From Ruminococcus sp. UBA7477 (GTDB lineage: Bacteria; Bacillota; Clostridia; Oscillospirales; Ruminococcaceae): 6,274 nucleotides of DNA. Each line of letters opens with the position of its first letter. Position 1 is the stretch's first letter. Under the pieces are notes generated by a model that did no database searches, was not told the origin of the DNA, and saw only the letters and a list, made by a program, of their open reading frames with translations. A program made the translations under genes and the position numbers. Location: contig DLOT01000032.1 in NCBI GenBank assembly GCA_002479715.1, forward strand, positions 919 to 7,192, written 5' to 3'. Below, piece after piece: positions 1 through 6,274 of the stretch.

Positions 1-2506
<2,506 letters not shown>

Positions 2507-2515
2507 TATATTCGT

Positions 2516-2546
2516 AGAAGGGGCTCTTTTGCAGAGCCTCTTTTAT
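2516..2546 (+). terminator. Intrinsic terminator after rpoC
   Basis: A hairpin starts 10 nt after the rpoC stop. GGGGCTCT (2520-2527) pairs with AGAGCCTC (2533-2540), with one G-U pair and the 5-nt loop TTTGC. It is followed at once by TTTTATT. AGAA upstream (2516-2519) can extend the stem into the T-tract. This is the classic factor-independent form and should separate the rpoBC unit from the str operon. Confidence 0.9.
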
Positions 2547-2553
2547 TGAATAT

Positions 2554-2602
2554 GTGCAAGATGTCCCGCATAAGACTTGGAATTTTATGCAGTTTTCAAT
2601 GG
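2554..2602 (+). repeat. Imperfect direct repeat, copy A (upstream of rpsL promoter)
   Basis: This stretch shares an ordered set of blocks with 2649-2693: GTGC, GATG, GCATRAGRCTT, TTATGC, TTTT and ATG, with small gaps between them. About 31 positions match in a hand alignment of roughly 45-50 columns. Within it, GCATAAGA (2568-2575) can pair with TTTTATGC (2583-2590). Its function is unknown and the similarity may be chance. Confidence 0.35.
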
Positions 2603-2611
2603 ATAATTATA

Positions 2612-2640
2612 TTGACAAACGTCAAGAATTATTATATAAT
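2612..2640 (+). promoter_or_regulatory. Sigma-A type promoter of rpsL-rpsG-fusA
   Basis: The -35 TTGACA (2612-2617) and the -10 TATAAT (2635-2640) both match consensus, with the ideal 17-bp spacer. AT-rich DNA surrounds the elements. Transcription should start near A2646/G2647, giving a leader of about 59 nt before rpsL. No terminator is seen downstream until after fusA, so rpsL, rpsG and fusA are inferred to be one mRNA from this promoter. Confidence 0.93.
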
Positions 2641-2644
2641 AATT
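2627..2644. repeat. Perfect 18-bp palindrome over the -10 region
   Basis: AATTATTATATAATAATT equals its own reverse complement and covers the whole -10 hexamer. A second dyad, TTGAC-N4-GTCAA (2612-2625), covers the -35 box. They could be operator half-sites, or simply a by-product of A/T-only sequence and the symmetric nature of TATAAT. Confidence 0.5.
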
Positions 2645-2648
2645 AAGC

Positions 2649-2693
2649 GTGCCGATGAAGCATGAGGCTTTGTTATGCGCAAATTTTGATGAA
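2649..2693 (+). repeat. Imperfect direct repeat, copy B (rpsL 5' leader)
   Basis: This is the partner of 2554-2602, and it lies within the predicted rpsL leader. GCATGA (2660-2665) can pair with TTATGC (2673-2678) around the loop GGCTTTG, forming a short leader hairpin with one G-U pair. The equivalent hairpin in copy A has the same GCAT/ATGC base. Its role is unknown. Confidence 0.35.
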
Positions 2694-2698
2694 AGGAG
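2693..2698 (+). promoter_or_regulatory. Ribosome binding site of rpsL
   Basis: AAGGAG lies 7 nt before the ATG at 2706. It fixes the start of S12 there rather than at the in-frame GTG at 2649. That GTG sits only 2-3 nt from the predicted transcription start and could not have a ribosome binding site. Confidence 0.95.
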
Positions 2699-2705
2699 AG
2701 AAAAT

Positions 2706-3131
2706 ATGCCAACCTTTAACCAGTTAGTTCGTAAAGGAAGAGATGTTCTCGCAGTTAAGTCTACCGCACCTGCACTTCAAAAGGGTTACAACTCCAAGAA
2801 GAAGACTGCGATCGACCAGAGCTGTCCGCAGAAGCGCGGAGTATGCACTGCCGTCAGAACCGCGACCCCTAAGAAGCCTAACTCAGCTATGAGAAAGATC
2901 GCCAGAGTTAAGCTTACAAACGGAAACGAAGTAACGGCTTACATTCCGGGCATCGGACACAACCTCCAGGAACACTCTGTTGTTCTTATCAGAGGCGGAC
3001 GTGTCAAGGACCTCCCGGGCGTTCGTTACCACATCATTCGCGGAACACTTGACGCACAGGGCGTTGCAAAGAGAATGCAGGCCCGTTCCAAGTACGGCGC
3101 AAAGAGACCGAAGGCAGGAGCAGCCAAGTAA
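2706..3131 (+). CDS. rpsL: 30S ribosomal protein S12
   Basis: S12 sits at the decoding centre of the 30S subunit and helps control accuracy. The product has 141 residues, starts MPTFNQLVRKG and ends in a basic tail, ARSKYGAKRP plus seven residues. It is longer than the 124-residue E. coli protein because of the extra basic segment QKGYNSKKKTAIDQ (25-38) before CPQKRG, which is normal for Gram-positive S12. The conserved loops TPKKPNS (54-60) and GGRVKDLPG (97-105) are intact. K56 and K101 align by hand with E. coli K43 and K88, the classic streptomycin-response lysines, so no resistance substitution is seen there. D102 corresponds to the aspartate that is methylthiolated in E. coli. S12 is the first gene of the str operon, behind a consensus promoter. 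The L7Ae-family gene often found between rpoC and rpsL in Firmicutes is absent. Identity is certain. Confidence 0.99.
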   Translation: MPTFNQLVRKGRDVLAVKSTAPALQKGYNSKKKTAIDQSCPQKRGVCTAVRTATPKKPNSAMRKIARVKLTNGNEVTAYIPGIGHNLQEHSVVLIRGGRVKDLPGVRYHIIRGTLDAQGVAKRMQARSKYGAKRPKAGAAK

Positions 3132-3171
3132 ATCCTTGTACCAAGGAAAGACTGAAGCTCAGATCACAACA

Positions 3172-3227
3172 GTAAAAACTCTATGCCGCGCAAAGCGCGG
3201 AGACCACAGTGAATGTGGAGTTTATAT
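3172..3227 (+). promoter_or_regulatory. Candidate three-way-junction RNA element upstream of rpsG
   Basis: The closing stem pairs AAACT (3176-3180) with AGTTT (3219-3223). It continues past one A-A mismatch with GTA (3172-3174) against TAT (3225-3227). Inside are two perfect hairpins: CCGCGC/GCGCGG with the loop AAA (3186-3200), and CCACA/TGTGG with the loop GTGAA (3204-3218). Three nested perfect stems in 56 nt of non-coding DNA suggest a folded mRNA element. Its ligand, if any, is unknown; S7 itself is the obvious candidate by analogy with E. coli. Confidence 0.5.
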
Positions 3228-3316
3228 ATAGTATAACCTCTGCAAGCGCTGACGGGGCGGCTATAAGGCATTTTTATGACGAGGAGCCGAGCGAGTACCA
3301 ATGAATTCATTTTGTG

Positions 3317-3323
3317 AAGGAGG
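3317..3323 (+). promoter_or_regulatory. Ribosome binding site of rpsG
   Basis: AAGGAGG lies 8 nt before the GTG at 3332, which sets the rpsG start there. The in-frame GTG at 3314 overlaps the upstream edge of this site and cannot use it. CCTC at 3237-3240 could pair with GAGG here (3320-3323), a weak possibility for masking. Confidence 0.94.
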
Positions 3324-3331
3324 GAATTAAA

Positions 3332-3802
3332 GTGCCGAGAAGAGGTAAGGTTTCAAAGAGGGAAGTTTTGCTTGACCCTATCTACAATTCCGAAATCGTT
3401 ACAAGACTGATAAACAACATAATGCTCGACGGAAAGAAGGGCGTTGCACAGAAGATCGTGTACGGTGCATTCGAGATCGTAGAGGAAAAATCGGGCAAGC
3501 CGGCTCTCGAGGTTTTTGAAGCAGCAATGGAAAACATAATGCCTAGTCTTGAGGTAAAGGCACGCCGCGTAGGCGGTGCAACATATCAGGTTCCTATGGA
3601 GGTTCGTCCGGAAAGACGTCAGACTCTTGGACTGAGATGGATAACCAAGTACGCTCGTTTGAGAAACGAAAAGACTATGAAGGAAAGACTTGCTGCCGAG
3701 ATTCTTGACGCTGTAAACGGCGTCGGCGGTTCTGTAAAGAAGCGCGAGGATACACACAAGATGGCAGAAGCCAACAAGGCTTTCGCTCACTACAGATGGT
3801 AA
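3332..3802 (+). CDS. rpsG: 30S ribosomal protein S7
   Basis: S7 is the primary binder that starts assembly of the 30S head (3' major domain of 16S rRNA) and lies near the E site. The product has 156 residues, the usual length in Firmicutes. It starts (GTG)PRRGKVSKREVLLDP, where the family more often has VLPDP, a small substitution at L14. The beta-hairpin and rRNA-binding signature EVKARRVGGATYQVPMEV is at 74-91, followed by RPERRQTLGLRWI. The C-terminus KKREDTHKMAEANKAFAHYRW ends in the typical YRW. The start is set by AAGGAGG 8 nt upstream of the GTG. It is preceded by the 200-nt structured spacer and followed after only 18 nt by fusA, so S7 and EF-G are likely translated from the same message. 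In E. coli S7 represses its own operon by binding the spacer before its gene. Whether that holds here cannot be told from the sequence alone. Confidence 0.99.
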   Translation: MPRRGKVSKREVLLDPIYNSEIVTRLINNIMLDGKKGVAQKIVYGAFEIVEEKSGKPALEVFEAAMENIMPSLEVKARRVGGATYQVPMEVRPERRQTLGLRWITKYARLRNEKTMKERLAAEILDAVNGVGGSVKKREDTHKMAEANKAFAHYRW

Positions 3803-3820
3803 GTTAAACAGGAGGATATT

Positions 3821-5905
3821 ATGGCAAGAGATTGTTCATTGCAAAATACCAGAAATATCGGTATTATGGCGCATATCGACGCCGGTAAGACAACTACTAC
3901 CGAGCGTATCCTGTTTTATACCGGTATAAATCACAAGATCGGTGAAACGCACGACGGCGCAGCAACGATGGACTGGATGGAGCAGGAGCAGGAAAGAGGT
4001 ATCACGATCACCTCGGCCGCTACTACCTGCTACTGGAAGGGACACAGACTGAACATCATTGACACTCCCGGTCACGTTGACTTCACTGTTGAAGTTGAAC
4101 GTTCACTGAGAGTTCTCGACGGTTCGGTAACTGTTCTTTGTGCAAAGGGCGGCGTTGAGCCGCAGACAGAAACCGTTTGGAGACAGGCCAACAACTACAA
4201 GGTCCCGAGAATGGTTTATGTCAACAAAATGGACATTATGGGAGCCAATTTCTATCACGTTCTCGATATGCTCCATACAAGACTCAAGTGCAATGCGGTT
4301 CCGATACAGCTTCCTATCGGCTCTGAGGATACTTTTAAGGGTATCGTTGACCTCGTTGAGATGAAGGCGTATGTTTATTACGACGATCTCGGAAAGGACA
4401 TCAGAGTTGAGGAGATCCCCGAGGATATGAAAGAGCTTGCTCAGAAGTATCATTCGGAAATGGTTGAACACGTTGCCGAGCAGGACGAAGAGCTGATGGA
4501 AAAGTACTTTGAAGAAGGTACTCTTTCTATCGACGAGATCAAGACCTGCATCAGAAAGTCTACGATCGCCAACACTATGGTTCCCGTAACCTGCGGCACT
4601 TCTTACAGAAATAAGGGCGTTCAGAAGCTTCTCGACGCTATCATCGACTATATGCCCGCTCCGACAGACATCGAGGACATCAAGGGAGTAAACCCTGAGA
4701 CTGGAGAGGCCTGCACAAGACCGTCCTCCGACGATGCACCGTTCTCGGCTCTGGCATTCAAGATCGCTACCGACCCGTTTGTCGGAAAGCTCTGCTTCTT
4801 CAGAGTTTATTCCGGTATCCTGGAAGCAGGCAGCGGCGTTTATAACGCAACAAAGGATAAGGAAGAAAGAATCGGACGTATCCTGCAAATGCACTCCAAC
4901 CACAGAAAGGATATCGAAAGGGTATACGCCGGAGATATCGCGGCTGCGGTCGGACTGAAGAATACTACAACGGGCGACACGCTCTGTGATGAGAAGAACC
5001 CCGTTATCCTCGAATCCATGGAATTCCCCGAGCCTGTTATCCAGCTCGCTATCGAGCCGAAGACTAAGGCAGGTCAGGAAAAAATGGGTATCGCGCTTTC
5101 AAAGCTCGCCGAGGAGGACCCGACCTTCAAGACATGGACAGACGAGGAAACAGGTCAGACGATCATCGCCGGAATGGGTGAGCTTCACCTCGAGATCATC
5201 GTTGACAGAATGCTTCGTGAGTTCAAGGTCGAGGCTAATGTAGGCGCACCTCAGGTAGCTTATAAGGAAACCATGACCAAGCTGGCTGACGTTGACCACA
5301 AGTACGCCAGACAGTCAGGCGGTAAGGGTCAGTACGGACACGTTAAGATCAAGGTTGAGCCTAATGAGTCCGGCAAGGGCTATGAGTTTGTTAACGCAGT
5401 TGTCGGCGGCGCTATCCCCAAGGAATATATCCCCGCAGTTGACAAGGGTATTCAGGGAGCTATGAAAGCAGGCGTTTTGGCAGGCTATCAGGTAGTTGAC
5501 ATCAAGGTAACACTTTATGACGGATCCTACCACGAGGTAGACTCCTCGGAAATGGCCTTCTCGATCGCAGGCTCCATGGCCTTCAAGGAGGCTATGAAGA
5601 AGGGATCTCCGGTGATCCTCGAGCCTATCATGAAGGTTTCGGTATTTGCTCCCGAGGACTTTATGGGAACCGTTATCGGCGACCTCAGCTCCCGCAGAGG
5701 ACAGATCCTTGGTCAGGAAGTCAACAACGGTACAGCACAGGTAGACTCGCTGGTTCCGCTCTCCGAGATGTTCGGTTACTCAAATGACCTCCGTTCCAAG
5801 ACGCAGGGCAGAGGCAACTATACAATGGAACCGCACAGCTATACTCAGGTTCCTAACAACATCGCGGAAAAGATCATTTCCACGAGAAAGAAGTCCGACG
5901 AATAA
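3821..5905 (+). CDS. fusA: Translation elongation factor G
   Basis: EF-G is a cytosolic GTPase that drives tRNA-mRNA translocation and, with ribosome recycling factor, splits ribosomes. The product has 694 residues, which is full length. In the G domain, G1 is AHIDAGKTT (17-25), switch I includes QERGITITSAATT (57-69), G3 is DTPGHVD (81-87, catalytic His85), G4 is NKMD (135-138) and G5 is CGTS (258-261, where CGSA is commoner). Domain II starts at about 285, domain III at about 400, domain IV at about 479 with RQSGGKGQYGHV (497-508) and the tip loop DGSYHEVDSSEMAF (567-580), and domain V at about 601. The gene is placed between rpsG and tuf as in most bacteria, which marks it as the canonical EF-G rather than a paralogue. 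AGGAGG 5 nt before the ATG supports the start. A long hairpin follows directly after the stop. No damage or odd catalytic residue is seen. Confidence 0.99.
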   Translation: MARDCSLQNTRNIGIMAHIDAGKTTTTERILFYTGINHKIGETHDGAATMDWMEQEQERGITITSAATTCYWKGHRLNIIDTPGHVDFTVEVERSLRVLDGSVTVLCAKGGVEPQTETVWRQANNYKVPRMVYVNKMDIMGANFYHVLDMLHTRLKCNAVPIQLPIGSEDTFKGIVDLVEMKAYVYYDDLGKDIRVEEIPEDMKELAQKYHSEMVEHVAEQDEELMEKYFEEGTLSIDEIKTCIRKSTIANTMVPVTCGTSYRNKGVQKLLDAIIDYMPAPTDIEDIKGVNPETGEACTRPSSDDAPFSALAFKIATDPFVGKLCFFRVYSGILEAGSGVYNATKDKEERIGRILQMHSNHRKDIERVYAGDIAAAVGLKNTTTGDTLCDEKNPVILESMEFPEPVIQLAIEPKTKAGQEKMGIALSKLAEEDPTFKTWTDEETGQTIIAGMGELHLEIIVDRMLREFKVEANVGAPQVAYKETMTKLADVDHKYARQSGGKGQYGHVKIKVEPNESGKGYEFVNAVVGGAIPKEYIPAVDKGIQGAMKAGVLAGYQVVDIKVTLYDGSYHEVDSSEMAFSIAGSMAFKEAMKKGSPVILEPIMKVSVFAPEDFMGTVIGDLSSRRGQILGQEVNNGTAQVDSLVPLSEMFGYSNDLRSKTQGRGNYTMEPHSYTQVPNNIAEKIISTRKKSDE

Positions 5906-5906
5906 A

Positions 5907-5946
5907 TTTATAGTGAACGCCAAAATATTTTGTCGTTTGCTATAAA
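5907..5946 (+). repeat. 40-nt near-perfect inverted repeat at the fusA 3' end
   Basis: TTTATAGTGAACG (5907-5919) pairs without interruption with CGTTTGCTATAAA (5934-5946), including two G-T wobbles. After one C-T mismatch, CAAA pairs with TTTG around the loop ATAT. The wobbles favour a role as RNA rather than as a DNA operator. The 3' arm runs into TAAAATAGG with no T-tract, so it is not a standard terminator. It may protect or define the 3' end of the rpsL-rpsG-fusA mRNA or slow polymerase before tuf. Confidence 0.75.
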
Positions 5947-5953
5947 ATAGGAC

Positions 5954-5982
5954 TTGCAATTTGTAATTCTATCTGCTATAAT
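5954..5982 (+). promoter_or_regulatory. Extended -10 promoter of tuf
   Basis: The -35 TTGCAA (5954-5959) and the -10 TATAAT (5977-5982) are separated by 17 bp. TGC (5974-5976) just before the -10 gives the extended TGnTATAAT form. The start is expected near A5989, giving a leader of about 41 nt to the tuf ATG. Separate transcription would let EF-Tu be made in excess over EF-G. Confidence 0.9.
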
Positions 5983-6029
5983 GTATTCATTAAGCAGAAA
6001 TAACATCAAAATCTAAGGAGGAATTTTTA

Positions 6030-6274
6030 ATGGGAAAGGCACATTTTGAACGTACCAAGCCCCACGTAAACATTGGTACTATCGGACACGTTGACCACGG
6101 CAAGACAACTCTTACCGCGGCTATCACAAAGACTCTTGCTATGCAGGGTCTTGCCGAGAAGAAGGACTACGCTAATATCGACTCTGCTCCCGAGGAGAGA
6201 GAAAGAGGTATTACAATCAACACAGCTCACGTTGAGTATGAGACAAAGAACCGTCACTATGCTCACGTTGACTG
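6030..6274 (+). CDS. tuf: Translation elongation factor Tu (5' part, cut by window end)
   Basis: EF-Tu is the GTPase that brings aminoacyl-tRNA to the ribosome A site. The first 81 codons and two bases are present, out of about 395-400 in the family. The product starts MGKAHFERTKPHVNIGTIG. The P-loop GHVDHGKT is at 19-26 and the switch I motif RGITI is at 59-63, followed by NTAHVEYET. The window ends at HVD plus TG, the first letters of the expected Cys of the DCPGH G3 motif. AAGGAGG (6015-6021), 8 nt upstream, supports the ATG. The gene has its own promoter and lies after fusA as in the usual str operon. Nothing in the part seen is unusual. Whether the genome has a second tuf copy cannot be told here. 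Confidence 0.98.
   Translation, partial: MGKAHFERTKPHVNIGTIGHVDHGKTTLTAAITKTLAMQGLAEKKDYANIDSAPEERERGITINTAHVEYETKNRHYAHVD

Larger units (their letters stand above)
3132..3331 (+). other. rpsL-rpsG intercistronic spacer, 200 bp, no gene, structured
   Basis: No credible coding sequence is present; only 9-codon ORFs without proper ribosome binding sites occur. Starting just after the rpsL stop, TCCTTG (3133-3138) pairs perfectly with CAAGGA (3142-3147) around TAC. A potential three-way junction follows at 3172-3227. A second long-range fold is possible at 3247-3293, where CGCT plus CGGCT pair with the contiguous AGCCGAGCG across a 7-nt bulge. No hairpin is directly followed by a T-tract, so transcription should read through to rpsG. 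In E. coli the spacer at this position is about half as long and carries the S7 repressor site. A similar role here is an inference from position only. Confidence 0.7.

Noticed and set aside
2649..2705. A 19-residue N-terminal extension of S12 from GTG at 2649
   Set aside because: It would start 2-3 nt from the predicted transcript start with no ribosome binding site, while ATG 2706 has AAGGAG at 7 nt and gives the family N-terminus MPTFNQLVRKG.
3183..3212. Nine-codon ORF MPRKARRPQ, which looks a little like the start of S7
   Set aside because: No ribosome binding site precedes it, it lies across two stable hairpins, and the likeness is only a basic MPR start.
3209..3237. Possible promoter for rpsG with -10 TATAAC
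   Set aside because: The -35 position reads GTGAAT, only three of six consensus bases, so it is too weak to claim.
3245..3275. Hairpin AGCGCT/GGCGGCT followed by TTTTT as a terminator before rpsG
   Set aside because: The T-run starts 8 nt after the stem and the stem has a bulge and a wobble. Termination here would also cut off rpsG and fusA.
3301..3330. Nine-codon ORF MNSFCEGGN ending one base before the rpsG start
   Set aside because: The nearest purine-rich GAGGAG is about 14 nt upstream, too far. It reads through the rpsG ribosome binding site and is probably accidental.
3314..3331. Start of S7 at GTG 3314
   Set aside because: It overlaps the upstream edge of the ribosome binding site used for GTG 3332 and would add MKEGIK, which is not part of S7.
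4103..4903. Long antisense ORFs of 187 residues (1922-2485) and 266 residues (4103-4903)
   Set aside because: They lie opposite the well-conserved rpoC and fusA, show no recognisable domain, and arise from the codon bias of the real genes.
5973..5997. CTGC...GCAG dyad across the tuf -10 region
   Set aside because: Only four or five outer pairs match and the inner bases do not, so it is not convincing as an operator.

Overview
This window is an ordinary housekeeping block of a low-to-mid-GC Gram-positive bacterium: the 3' two-thirds of rpoC, then the str operon genes rpsL, rpsG and fusA, and the first 81 codons of tuf. All genes are on the + strand. The gene order, strong AAGGAGG-type ribosome binding sites, the 141-residue Gram-positive form of S12, and a beta' subunit without the proteobacterial trigger-loop insertion all point to Firmicutes. 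The wording of the proteins (for example LLGSYYLTLLRP in beta' and the EF-G sequence) suggests Clostridia, perhaps a Ruminococcus-like Oscillospirales member. That placement is recalled from family sequences and was not searched.

Layout: rpoC runs off the left edge and stops at 2506. A compact intrinsic terminator follows at once (about 2516-2546). A consensus sigma-A promoter (TTGACA, 17 bp, TATAAT) at 2612-2640 then drives rpsL (2706-3131). Between rpsL and rpsG lies an unusually long 200-bp gap (3132-3331) with no gene but several possible RNA hairpins, including a potential three-way junction. rpsG (3332-3802, GTG start) is followed 18 bp later by fusA (3821-5905). A 40-nt, almost uninterrupted inverted repeat begins right after the fusA stop. 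A separate promoter with an extended -10 (5954-5982) precedes tuf (6030 to the right edge).

The genes work together in gene expression. RpoC is the catalytic subunit of RNA polymerase, S12 and S7 are 30S proteins of the decoding centre and head, EF-G drives translocation, and EF-Tu delivers aminoacyl-tRNA. The signals suggest three transcription units: rpo(B)C ending at its terminator, rpsL-rpsG-fusA from the strong promoter, and tuf, which can be made in excess from its own promoter.

No mobile element, CRISPR array, tRNA, rRNA or new protein system is visible. The points worth a second look are non-coding: the structured rpsL-rpsG spacer (a candidate S7 autoregulatory RNA), the fusA-tuf hairpin, and an imperfect repeat flanking the rpsL promoter. 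In the proteins, a coiled-coil-like insertion in beta' stands out.
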